DNA from: an uncultured Bacteroidales bacterium
GTDB taxonomy: Bacteria; Bacteroidota; Bacteroidia; Bacteroidales; UBA932
Direction: 5' to 3'
Length of the DNA: 24,216 bases
NCBI GenBank assembly: GCA_934725285.1
Contig: CAKVBK010000019.1
Span: 1-24,216, forward strand
The notes below the pieces were generated by a model that saw nothing but the letters and a program-made list of their open reading frames with translations, was not told the DNA's origin and did not search any database. Within the stretch, counting starts at the first letter, position 1. Every line of letters starts with the position of its first letter. Both the position numbers and the translations under genes were made by a program. Shown here in pieces: positions 8,304 through 17,500 of the stretch.

Positions 8304-8907
8304 TCAAATAAGTGACTTAATCCGTTCAGGTGACAGCCCGGCGACCTGAGCTATCTGTTCGACAGGCATGCCAAGCGCCAGCAAAGACTTCGCGACATCT
8401 GTCATAGCTGCATCGCGCCCCTCTGCTCTACCCTCGACTCTACCTTCGGCCTTTCCTTGCTCAACACCGTACTTAAAGCCATCTTAATGTCCAGTTCTAT
8501 AGCCTTGCTGCTTGGCGCCCTCTATGTAGGGGCGAATCTCTTTCTCTGTCAACATAACACTGAAATAGTTATCAATCTCGTTGTCGTCCAGGCCGCTTAC
8601 ACGCATCGCCTTCTCCAATCTGCCAAACCGCTCATCATCCTTAGACCTCGACTTGGCAAAGACAGCGAAATTCCCGAATATTCGGCACCATCCAGCAACG
8701 GGACTGTCATATTCATCGGTGTAGTGCATGATCCTCGGTAGCTCAAGGAGGTAGAACGAAATCTGATCGCCCAATGGCTCTGAGGTGTCAACTTCCTGAA
8801 TGCGGTAATGGTAGAGAATCTTGCCCCCGGTGAATCCGGATGGGCATCCTCGTAGTTCATGATGCAGATCACATTCTTTGGATATTCTTTGGCACAGCCG
8901 TAAGGTA
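8304..8907 (-). pseudogene. Decayed PD-(D/E)XK nuclease family transposase / Rpn-type gene (C-terminal part)
   Basis: The remnant of a gene of the Rpn/PDDEXK_2 transposase-like family. Read on the minus strand, from about 8907 one frame gives KNVICIMNYEDAHPDSPG. At the C run at 8824-8828 the frame shifts by one, and the next frame continues as GGKILYHYRIQEV, then GDQISFYLLELPRIMHYTDE and KSRSKDDERFGRLEKAMRVSG. An in-frame TAA at 8484-8486 interrupts it. After this the same frame reads on as DGFKYGVEQGKAEGRVEGR and ends with LAGMPVEQIA-type text (LALGMPVEQIAQVAGLS) at the TGA at 8304-8306. The charged Gly/Glu/Arg-rich tail is typical of the family. The N-terminal half with the nuclease residues is missing, and a stop closes the frame just upstream. 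It is therefore non-functional, with at least one frameshift, one nonsense change and an N-terminal truncation. Confidence 0.8.
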
Positions 8908-9165
8908 ATTATCTTTGAATTAACATATCGATGAATATGGGTGACAGATGGAATGGACGACATTTTTAGACTTAAGTGTCGTCCATAACCAACATAAGGA
9001 GTGTTTCGATGACAATTTCCGGCGAAAATGTCGTTCAACCTCTCATATGTCTGCCACCATTGACAGGAGGCCTGTTTCATGCACGAAGATCATGGCGAAT
9101 CAAGAGTCGTACTCCAGAAGTAGTTTTCCTATACCAAAATAAGCCGCACTTGTTGGCCTCTCCAC
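8908..9165. other. Unassigned intergenic stretch upstream of the pseudogene
   Basis: No protein family is recognised in any frame. The open stretches on both strands are short, composition-driven and without recognisable motifs. It may be the lost N-terminal end of the neighbouring pseudogene plus other scrambled insertion debris. It contains the inverted repeat at 8953-8986 and runs up to the terminator of the SusC/SusD pair 2 operon. Confidence 0.5.
8953..8986. repeat. Perfect 10-bp inverted repeat with 14-nt loop
   Basis: ATGGACGACA at 8953-8962 and TGTCGTCCAT at 8977-8986 are exact reverse complements separated by 14 nt containing five T. It is not placed after any intact gene, so it is not an obvious terminator. 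It could be an element end, an operator or a leftover hairpin of a mobile element. Confidence 0.75.
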
Positions 9166-9169
9166 GCAA

Positions 9170-9198
9170 AAGAGGACGGCCAAGCAGACCGTCCTCTT
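9170..9198 (-). terminator. Rho-independent terminator of the SusC/SusD pair 2 operon
   Basis: AAGAGGACGG (9170-9179) pairs perfectly with CCGTCCTCTT (9189-9198) around a 9-nt loop. On the minus strand the stem runs directly into a short T tract (CTCTTTTGC). It starts about 22 nt after the stop codon of SusD 2 (9220). Confidence 0.8.
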
Positions 9199-9219
9199 CG
9201 GCATCAAAGAATCAATTGA

Positions 9220-11073
9220 TTATTGCTGGTCGGAATCCCACCAGACGTTGATTGTCCAGGCATCTTCAGCGGCGTTCCACTGATCCAATGACGTGTCGGC
9301 TCCCGGAACCTGTTCTCCAATTGCACTCAAGTTCTTGGAGTTGTAGTTCAGCTCGTGTGAGCACTGAATCCAGCGACGGAACTGCTTGCCGTCAGGAATA
9401 GCCTGTGTCGCCTTTACGACTTGTGAATGATATGCCGGGATTCCCCATCCGAGGAAATATTCCGGGTTGAAGTCGTAACGACGCATATCATTCCAGATCT
9501 CTACCGAGAAATGAAGAGCGATACGCTTCTGAGTCAGAATCTTGCCAAGAGTAAGATCACCGGAAGTTCCTATACCGTTTGCAAGGAAGTTGTCCATTTC
9601 TCCTTGGCTCATAGGCCTGAAAGAAGGGCAATCCGCAAGATTCTGGTCACCGCTGACCCAAGACTGGAGAGACACATTCATCTGTTCCATACTTGCTTTG
9701 ATTCCTTCCTTATAAGCTTCATACGCTCCAGATTTGTCGCCCTTGTTGAAAAGAACCTCGGCCTTGATGAAGCAAGCCTCTGAATATGTTCCGATATAGG
9801 TCGGAGAAGACACTCTCGTATAAAAAGAGCCAGACTCTTTAGATTCATCGTATTTATTGTTTCTTCTATAAAGAAGGTCTGATGCGGCCGCATAACCCTT
9901 TGATGTGCTGGTACACTCGACATAAACCGTATCTCCCAGTCTTGATTGCTCTTCAGAATCAATCCACCATCCGGATTTCTTACCGCCATAGTTGGCTCTG
10001 AGCGGACCGCCTTGGAAATTAGGACAGGCATCTGATGTCATGTCAACACCAAGAGAGCGTCTCCAATCGCCATCCCATTTAATCTCTTTTACCGTCTTGT
10101 CTGATTTCTTTGACAGCACCCAAGGAATGATTCTGTCAGCGCGAGGATCCTCTACACCATAACCAGCGAAATTGGTAAGGTTGTCATAGAGCATCTTCGT
10201 CACCATATAACCGCCATTCATTCCACAGACAGAGTATAACGGAGAGTAATCAACCGGCTCGTCCCAACCAAGATTGTCGTGCGTCGCGCTGTTGTCATCA
10301 GTGTGCCATACAACTGTATTGTCAGAATTGCTCTGCGGTCCTTTGGCAAGAGCCGCGAGTATCGCATCAGCATCGTATTTACCCTCGCTGTAGCTTCCAG
10401 CCTGTTTTTTAGAGAGCTTCACACAGTAGCGCGCCTTTAGCAAGTTGCCAAGCTTGATCCACTTGTCGACATCACCATTGTTCCAGGAATCGCCTTCCGA
10501 CAAAGCAGGAAGAGCTGAGCCCTGCGGCTTTGCAAGAAGTTCCAGTCCCTCATCAATGTCTTTCAGGCATCCGAGATAGATGGTCTTTCCATTGTCATAT
10601 TCAGGAAGGGCATACTGGCCGCAAGCCTGAGTGTATGGCATTTCTCCATAAATGTCTGTCATCAGCATAAAGCCATAGGCATTGATGATTTTGGCGGCTC
10701 CCGCATAGTGCCATGCCTCTGCGTCGATAGCTTTCTGGTACATATCGTCCACGTTGCAGGCAGCGCCGCAGAACCACCACTGGTAAGGAGTCGTCACAAC
10801 ACTTGATGTCGGATACCACAAAGACATATTCCAGTATGTGCCACCTCCGTAATATCTTGTCCAGTCCCCCATCGACATACTTGAACGCCATGCCGCGAAC
10901 TGAGTCGCACTGTTTGTGTAAAACTCAATATGAGCCAAACGGGATTGATAAGGGGCCGTGTCACTTGTCGGATTCTCCGGATCCTCATTGACGTTCAACC
11001 AGCTATCGCACGAAGAGAGTGTCAACCCCACAAGGCCGACGCCACTCAATAATATGGTTTTTAATATTTTCAT
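9220..11073 (-). CDS. SusD/RagB family lipoprotein, SusD-like_2 type (pair 2)
   Basis: A 617-residue surface lipoprotein partner of the SusC encoded just upstream. The signal peptide ends in the lipobox LTLSSC (Cys22). The mature part begins DSWLNVNEDPENPT, the typical opening of the SusD-like_2 (SusD and RagB outer-membrane lipoprotein) branch. It continues with a helical TPR-like body (AKIINAYGFMLMTDIYGEMPY, split here as AKIINAYGFMLM and TDIYGEMPY; KWIKLGNLLKARY; GTYSEACFIKAEVLFNKGD) and the late ILTQKRIALHFSVEIWNDMRRY block. It ends in an aromatic/acidic WWDSDQQ. The start lies 17 nt after the SusC stop, so the pair is one operon. This branch differs from that of the SusD at 6414-8228, so the two pairs are not simple recent duplicates. 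The ligand is unknown. Confidence 0.95.
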   Translation of the reverse strand: MKILKTILLSGVGLVGLTLSSCDSWLNVNEDPENPTSDTAPYQSRLAHIEFYTNSATQFAAWRSSMSMGDWTRYYGGGTYWNMSLWYPTSSVVTTPYQWWFCGAACNVDDMYQKAIDAEAWHYAGAAKIINAYGFMLMTDIYGEMPYTQACGQYALPEYDNGKTIYLGCLKDIDEGLELLAKPQGSALPALSEGDSWNNGDVDKWIKLGNLLKARYCVKLSKKQAGSYSEGKYDADAILAALAKGPQSNSDNTVVWHTDDNSATHDNLGWDEPVDYSPLYSVCGMNGGYMVTKMLYDNLTNFAGYGVEDPRADRIIPWVLSKKSDKTVKEIKWDGDWRRSLGVDMTSDACPNFQGGPLRANYGGKKSGWWIDSEEQSRLGDTVYVECTSTSKGYAAASDLLYRRNNKYDESKESGSFYTRVSSPTYIGTYSEACFIKAEVLFNKGDKSGAYEAYKEGIKASMEQMNVSLQSWVSGDQNLADCPSFRPMSQGEMDNFLANGIGTSGDLTLGKILTQKRIALHFSVEIWNDMRRYDFNPEYFLGWGIPAYHSQVVKATQAIPDGKQFRRWIQCSHELNYNSKNLSAIGEQVPGADTSLDQWNAAEDAWTINVWWDSDQQ

Positions 11074-11090
11074 AATTGTCTGAATGAATA

Positions 11091-14000
11091 TTAGAATGTC
11101 AGATTAACGCCAAATGTCATTCCTGCGGTTGATGGCACTCCGCAGTAGTCAAATCCTACGGATGAGGATCCACCGACACCCGCTCCGGCAGCGGCAACCT
11201 CAGGGTCACCATTGTAGTTTGTTATCAGAAGCAGATTGTTGGCAGAGGCCGAAACAGATGCCCTCTTGATAAAACCAACCTTCTTTAAAATGTTCTGAGG
11301 CAATTCATAATTGATGGAGATCGAACGAAGTCTCAACAAGTTCACTTTCGTGATGTAATTGGCGGCCTCGACGGTATAATAGTTCGTGTAGTAGTTCTTT
11401 ATGATATTGTAGCCACTCATCTCGTTTCCGTTGAAGACATAAGTCTTGTCCGCTTCCCAAGTATTGCTGACCGGCTCGCCCGCACTGTTGACACCGGTTA
11501 TTGTCAATGCCTGGTTCCTGATGTCTCCGGAGAACTTGCTGGTTCCGCTGACATCCATAGCGTACTGCGTACCGTTCACAACATCACCTCCAACTCTGAA
11601 TTCCCACAGCATATTGAATGACAGGTTTTTCCATGTCAATGTATTATTAAGGCCACCGGTGAATTTCGGCTCACGGTTTCCGACCTCGAACAATGTCTTG
11701 TTATCGTATGTCGGCATTCCATTCTTGTCCAGAATGACGTTTCCATCATCGTCTCTATACCATTTCTTACCGGCAATGGCCATAAAGTTCCCGTTGTTGA
11801 ACGACGCCGCCTGCATGCCCGCATACTGAACATCCGTAACGTACATCACGTCAAGTCCTTGCGGAAGATTGCCGATTGTACCGCGGTTTCCTGCCATATT
11901 CAGGCCGACATCCCATCTGAAGTCCCTTGTCTCGACCGGAATTCCGGAAACTGTAAGTTCCATACCTTTATTATAGACATTACCGGCATTCATAGAGAAG
12001 AAGATATACCCTGTTGACTGAGGACCGCGAGGGCTGAGGATCTGGTCATACGAATCGTTTGTATAATAAGCGTAATCAAAGCGCAGCCTGTTGTTCAAGA
12101 AACTCATCTCAAGACCTATTTCCGTTGATTTCGTCATCTCAGGCCTCAAGATAGGATTGCCCTTTGACCAAGTGTTGCCGACTCCGACCTTACCGCCGAG
12201 ATAGACACCTGTAGGCCAAAGTGTAGTGGCAGTCTCATAAGGATTCGTGTCCTTGCCCACCTTCGCCCAAGACACACGGAGTTTACCATAAGACAAGGCC
12301 GTGTTCTTTGGAAGCAATTCTGTAAACACAAATGAACCGCTTACCGAAGGGTAAAAATAAGAACGATTCTCCTTCGGAAGAGTCGAAGTCCAGTCATTAC
12401 GTCCGGTGACGGTCAGGAAAAGCATGTTCTTCCATGAAGCCCGGAACTCTCCGAAGATACCGGCAAGCCTTTTCAGCGAAGCGGCGTGCTTGAACTGTTT
12501 GTTGTTTGTTGTCGTGTTGGCATAAGAGAAGAAGTCCGGGACCGAGAAGTTCCAAGCCATCTTGTAGTTGCTGTCTGTCTTGGTGTCATCCAGCTGCGCT
12601 CCCAAAAGCAGATTCAGATCGAAATCTCCGAACTGTTTGTTCATATTCGAGATAAAGTTGTGGGAAAGGTATCTGAAATGCGATGTATTGTCACTCATCA
12701 TACCTTTCTGCCAAACCTGTTTGATGGCTCCGTTGGCAGCTATTCTGTTGGATGCCGTCTGAGTATAGGAGTCCACACCTGCCTTGTACTGAACATACCA
12801 CCACTTCGCGATGTCAGCCTTGACACTGACGCTGCCGGTGAAACGCTCGACATTGTCGTACATGTGGTTCTTGTTCACAAGCCAATAAGGGTTGTCCCTC
12901 TCCTCCCAAGGGTCCAGCCTGTTGTCAAACATACGATACCGTGTGCCATCATCGTTCAGATAGTGCTTCATGTCATCAAACGGAGACCAGTTATACACAG
13001 CATAAAGAGCACCGGTACCTGAAGAGCCGTAAAGCGCGGCGCCTGTCAGCGTCCTGTCCGTGTGAGCGTCAGAATATGCGGCGCTGGCGTTGAACGTGAA
13101 TATTCCCACCTTTTGCTCTCCGTTGAATCTGAATGAATATTTGGTATAACCCGTATTCGGGACGATACCATCCTGATCATAGTAGGAGCCAGAAAGGTAG
13201 AAATTGCTGTTCTTCGTACCTCCAGAAATGCTTAGGCTTTCGTCCAGGATCGTGCCGCCCTGAAAGAAATCACCGATGTTATCGTAAGTCTTGGCATCAG
13301 ATCTTTCTCCCCATGAGGTGTAAGCAAAGTCATTGAACGTCGTACCTGTGTACTTCTTTGAAGCATCATAATTATCCTGCATGTAACCTCTTGTATACTC
13401 CTTTTGAACCTTAGGAAGATTGGTCGCCCAAGAAGTGGAGAGTTTGGAATTAAGATTAACTTCAATCCGGCCGTCCTTGCCTTTCTTTGTGGTGATGAGA
13501 ACCACACCGTTCGCGGCGCGTGATCCGTAAAGCGCGGAAGCCGCGGGACCTTTAAGGATCGACATGCTTTCGATGTCCTCCGGATTTATGTCCATCACAC
13601 GGTTGGATGAGGTTGTGGCTGATCTCATGCTTCCATCAAAGGCTGAGTTGCCGACAACATTCGTTGAGTTGTCGTAGATGATTCCGTCCACGACAAACAA
13701 CGGTTGGTTATCTTTGCCTTCAGAGCCGGAAGTTCCACCACGAAGGATGATCTGAGCTCCGGATCCGGCCGCGCCTGAGGACTGGGTGATGTTCACACCG
13801 GCGATCTTGCCGGACAGAGAGCTGATCGCGTTGGCGGTCTTGTTCTTCATGAGCTCGGAGGCGTTGATGTCCTCGACGGCGTAACCGAGAGACTTCCTTT
13901 CCCTCTTGATACCGAGGGCGGTCACAACAGACTCGTCAAGAAGCTCGTTGTCTTCGGAGATCGTGACATTGAGCGGCAGGCCTTCGTAGACAACCTCAAC

Positions 14001-14312
14001 CGTCTTGTAACCGATGCTTGAGAATACAATCGTGGCGCCAGGTGCCACATTTGAAAGAGTAAAGGTTCCATCCGGATTGGTCAGAGTACCATTCGAGGTG
14101 CCTTTCACCATTACACCGATGCCGACCGTACCTTGACCGGAAGCGTCGATGACTTTTCCGGTTACAGTGCGGTTCTGTTGCTGAGAGGCGGCTGCCTCTG
14201 ACAACGAACCAGCCTTGGACTCAGATGCGAGCGAGGTCGTTCCGGCCAGGAAAGAACCTGCCAGCATCATCGCGAGAAAGGCGTTCGTCCTGTAAGTGCG
14301 ATTTTTTTTCAT
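11091..14312 (-). CDS. SusC/RagA-type TonB-dependent outer-membrane transporter (pair 2)
   Basis: A 1073-residue SusC importer. In order: signal peptide (about residues 1-30, MKKNRTYRTNAFLAMMLAGS), a Gln-rich linker, a carboxypeptidase-regulatory-like domain (about 48-120, VTGKVIDASGQGTVGIGV), the SusC box DESVVTALGIKRERKSLGYA (about 126-145), a plug with ILRGGTS and MSILKGPAASALYGSRAANG, then the beta-barrel ending GVNLTF with the terminal Phe. No STN domain is present. The box type (VVTALGIKRE) differs from that of the other SusC (VVVGFGTQKK), placing them in different SusC subgroups although their first 13 residues differ at only one position. It is the first gene of the minus-strand operon; codons 2-4 contain an A8 run. 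The substrate is not predictable. Confidence 0.97.
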   Translation of the reverse strand: MKKNRTYRTNAFLAMMLAGSFLAGTTSLASESKAGSLSEAAASQQQNRTVTGKVIDASGQGTVGIGVMVKGTSNGTLTNPDGTFTLSNVAPGATIVFSSIGYKTVEVVYEGLPLNVTISEDNELLDESVVTALGIKRERKSLGYAVEDINASELMKNKTANAISSLSGKIAGVNITQSSGAAGSGAQIILRGGTSGSEGKDNQPLFVVDGIIYDNSTNVVGNSAFDGSMRSATTSSNRVMDINPEDIESMSILKGPAASALYGSRAANGVVLITTKKGKDGRIEVNLNSKLSTSWATNLPKVQKEYTRGYMQDNYDASKKYTGTTFNDFAYTSWGERSDAKTYDNIGDFFQGGTILDESLSISGGTKNSNFYLSGSYYDQDGIVPNTGYTKYSFRFNGEQKVGIFTFNASAAYSDAHTDRTLTGAALYGSSGTGALYAVYNWSPFDDMKHYLNDDGTRYRMFDNRLDPWEERDNPYWLVNKNHMYDNVERFTGSVSVKADIAKWWYVQYKAGVDSYTQTASNRIAANGAIKQVWQKGMMSDNTSHFRYLSHNFISNMNKQFGDFDLNLLLGAQLDDTKTDSNYKMAWNFSVPDFFSYANTTTNNKQFKHAASLKRLAGIFGEFRASWKNMLFLTVTGRNDWTSTLPKENRSYFYPSVSGSFVFTELLPKNTALSYGKLRVSWAKVGKDTNPYETATTLWPTGVYLGGKVGVGNTWSKGNPILRPEMTKSTEIGLEMSFLNNRLRFDYAYYTNDSYDQILSPRGPQSTGYIFFSMNAGNVYNKGMELTVSGIPVETRDFRWDVGLNMAGNRGTIGNLPQGLDVMYVTDVQYAGMQAASFNNGNFMAIAGKKWYRDDDGNVILDKNGMPTYDNKTLFEVGNREPKFTGGLNNTLTWKNLSFNMLWEFRVGGDVVNGTQYAMDVSGTSKFSGDIRNQALTITGVNSAGEPVSNTWEADKTYVFNGNEMSGYNIIKNYYTNYYTVEAANYITKVNLLRLRSISINYELPQNILKKVGFIKRASVSASANNLLLITNYNGDPEVAAAGAGVGGSSSVGFDYCGVPSTAGMTFGVNLTF

Positions 14313-14356
14313 TTAACAGAATTTGTATAGAAGTGAATAAAAATGAGCTTTGCACA

Positions 14357-14387
14357 TAAATGTATTAACAATTTCCCATAAGTGCAA
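14357..14387 (-). promoter_or_regulatory. Possible promoter for SusC/SusD pair 2
   Basis: On the minus strand TACATTTA (14364 to 14357) matches TAnnTTTG except for the last base, with TTG 20 nt upstream (14387 to 14385). Transcription would start roughly 35-40 nt before the ATG at 14312. The match is only moderate. Confidence 0.35.
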
Positions 14388-14511
14388 GAAAAATTTGAAC
14401 TATCATCATAAAAGAAGGCATTTTTTGTCAGGCTCCCCCTTGGCAAAAGGCGTCATGACCAAGCGTCCGCTCTGCCTTTGATCAATCCACATCAAACCTC
14501 AAGGAAAAAAG

Positions 14512-14542
14512 TTTCAAGATAGGAGAAAATTTCGTATTATTG
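14512..14542 (+). promoter_or_regulatory. Possible promoter for the DUF4011-helicase gene
   Basis: TTTC at 14512-14515, a 19-nt spacer and TATTATTG at 14535-14542 match the Bacteroidota -33/-7 pattern with one mismatch in each box. The expected start near 14547 would leave a leader of about 35 nt before the ATG at 14583. Confidence 0.45.
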
Positions 14543-14582
14543 CAAAATTGAGATAAAAGCGTCAAAACGAGTCTATTTGCCT

Positions 14583-17500
14583 ATGGAACTGAAAGTCCGC
14601 TTACTGTATTTGCCGGTGATTAATTTCGCGATGCAGCAGAACCACGTCCCGGTAATCCGGGAAGTCAAGCTGTGCAACACATCAGAGACAGCCATCGAAG
14701 ACATTTCCATTGAGATCTCCTTCGAGCCGGACTTCGGTGCCGTTTACAAGACGCACATAGAAAGCATATCTTCTGGATGCGAAGAGACGGTCTCACCTGT
14801 GCCGATTGTGTTTTCCACACGATTTTTCGCAAACTTGACGGAACGCATCAGCGGGAGCATACATCTGGCGGTATCATCCGGCGACATGGAACTGTTCAGC
14901 GAAACTTATCCCATTTCTGTTCTCACATATAATGAATGGTGCGGCACTCAGATCCTTCCCGAGATTCTCGCCGCTTTCTCTGTACCCAATCACCCGGAAA
15001 TACCGTCCTTGACAAGAAGGGCCGCTGAAATACTCGGGGACTGGACTGGATCGCCTTCATTGGACGAATATCAGCAGCGTGATCCCAACAGGGTGAAACT
15101 CCAGATGGCAGCCGTGTACGAAGCCATCGCCGAGAAAGACATCATCTACAGCGCGCCGCCGGCAAGTTTCGAGAAGACCGGACAGAAGATCCGGCCGGTG
15201 GATGAGGTCATCGGCAAAAGATTGGGGACATGCCTGGACATGACAATGCTGTACGTCAGCTGCCTTGAATCCATAGGCCTCAATCCGATCGCGGTTCTGA
15301 CGCCCGGCCACTCCATGGCAGGGTGCTGGCTCATAAAGGATTCCTTTCCCGACAGTGTGAACGACGACCCTTCGATGCTCACCAAAAGATCCGCCGCGGG
15401 AATCAACGAGATCCTGCTTGTCGAGACAACATGTATGAACGCCGGATGCCATGCTTCATTCGACAAAGCATGCCAGTCAGCCGACAACACGCTCGTTTCC
15501 TCCGGTGATGTCACATTCATTGACATTCATCGTTCCAGAATCTCACAGATCAGGCCTCTTCCGCTCAGGGCCCATAACGGTGACGGATTCGATGTCGAGG
15601 AGGACCCTATGGGCCGAAGGTGCAAGGCCCCGGAAAACCTGACAATAACCGACATCCATAATGAAACCAAGACAGCGATCGGCAAACTCATGGTGTGGGA
15701 GAGGAACCTTCTGGATCTCACTTTGAGAAACAACCTTCTGAACACAAGGGCCACGAAAAATACCCTGCCGATAATCTCCACCAACATCGACAAGCTGGAG
15801 GATTCTTTGGCGGACAATCAGGATTTCAGACTCCTTCCTATGCCGCAGGACTGGAACGGAAAACTGCTTGACGGGAAACTTTACCAGACCATCAACGCCG
15901 AGGATCCGCTGTTCAAAGTTGTGGAGGAAGAGCTTTCGCTCCACCGTCTCCATACTTACCTTGATGATATTTCCTTAAAACTAGGACTGACACATTTGTA
16001 CAGGACTTCAAGGACTGCGCTTGAAGAGAACGGAGCGAACACTCTCTACCTCGCTCTTGGTTTGTTGAAATGGTACGAGACGCCGGCCAGCGTGAAAGAG
16101 ATCTATGCTCCGATCCTCCTGATGCCTGTCGAGTTGGTGAGAAAATCAGCGGCTACTGGCTATTTGCTCAGAAGACGTGGCGAGGATACCATGCTCAACA
16201 TAACCCTTCTGGAGTTTCTACGCCAGGAATTCAGCATCACGATAAACGGTCTCGATCCTATTCCAGTGGATGCCAAGGGCGTGGACGTGCCACAGGTGCT
16301 CAACATAATCCGCAAGGGAATAATGGAACAGCCACGCTGGGACGTGGTCGAGCAGGCCGTAATCGGCAATTTTTCATTCAGCAAGTTCATAATGTGGAAT
16401 GACATACACAACAATCAGGAGGAAATATGCGGCGGCAAGATCGTTTCCAGCCTTGTGTCCGGAATGATTGATGAGAGCCTGAGCGAGACGATTCCTGAAG
16501 AGAGCGACCTGGATGAAAAATTCAAGGCAGGAGACATCAAGCTGCCTATCAGCGCGGACTCATCACAATTGGAAGCCATCAACGCCGCGATGGAAGGAAG
16601 GAGTTTCATCCTTCACGGCCCTCCTGGAACAGGCAAGTCCCAAACGATCACGAACATAATAGCAAACGCCATTTACAACGGGAAGAAAGTCCTTTTCGTG
16701 GCAGAGAAAATGGCGGCCCTGGAAGTCGTGCAGAACAGGCTTGAAGCCATCGGGATCGGTCCCTTCTGTCTGGAACTTCATTCCAACAAGACAAAGAAAA
16801 CAGCTGTTATCGAACAACTTAACAGAGTGACAGAGGTGATCCGGAAAGAATCCGGGAAGGAATATGCCACCGAGGCCAGAAGCATCAACGCCGTGCGCAA
16901 GGAGATGAACGCCTACGTCAGTGCGCTGCACAGACCCCGCGCCCTGGGATGGTCGCTGTACGACTGCTTCTCAGGCTACTATGCCATAGATGAAGAATGC
17001 CCTGCCATCAAGTTTCAGATTCCGAAAATGTTCAGGGTGACAGCTGAAGAGATTTCCTATGCTCAATCTCTCATTCCGGAATTCATCACGGCATGCGGGA
17101 TTGTAGGAAACCCTGCGGGCCATCCGCTTCTTGGAATATCGATTACCGAATATCCGGCAGACATCGACAAGGCGTTCAAAGGTCTTGATGAGCTTGGCGC
17201 ATGCTGCGGGAAGCTGTCACCTCTGACGCTAAAGGTAATGACATGCCTTTTCAACGCCCAGAACGATTCATTGAGCCTCAAAAATCTCAAAGCCTTGTCG
17301 GAAACAGCCAGGGCGATACTCTCTTCAATGAATATGTACGCAGAAATCCTGTCCCTGAGCGACGAGGGCAGCATCAGCGATGTCGAGGACGCTTGCAGGC
17401 ACGGAGAGAAACGTGATGCGGCCAAAGACGCCATCCTTCGGAAATATGACGGAAGCATCCTCTCACTGGACACTGCCGTTTTCGACAGGGAGTGGCGCAT

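Noticed and set aside
8484..8486. Programmed readthrough of the in-frame TAA in the nuclease-like gene
   Set aside because: The gene also has a frameshift and lacks its N-terminal half, so simple decay is the more economical explanation.
8484..9080. The 198-codon minus-strand frame taken as an intact gene
   Set aside because: Family sequence begins only partway in, after a frame change, and the true C-terminus lies beyond its stop codon. The first 80 residues look like noise, so it is part of a pseudogene.
14388..14511. Possible regulatory RNA or third gene in the divergent gap between SusC 2 and the helicase gene
   Set aside because: Only weak short repeats (CTTGG...CCAAG) and no open frame or stable structure could be supported by eye.
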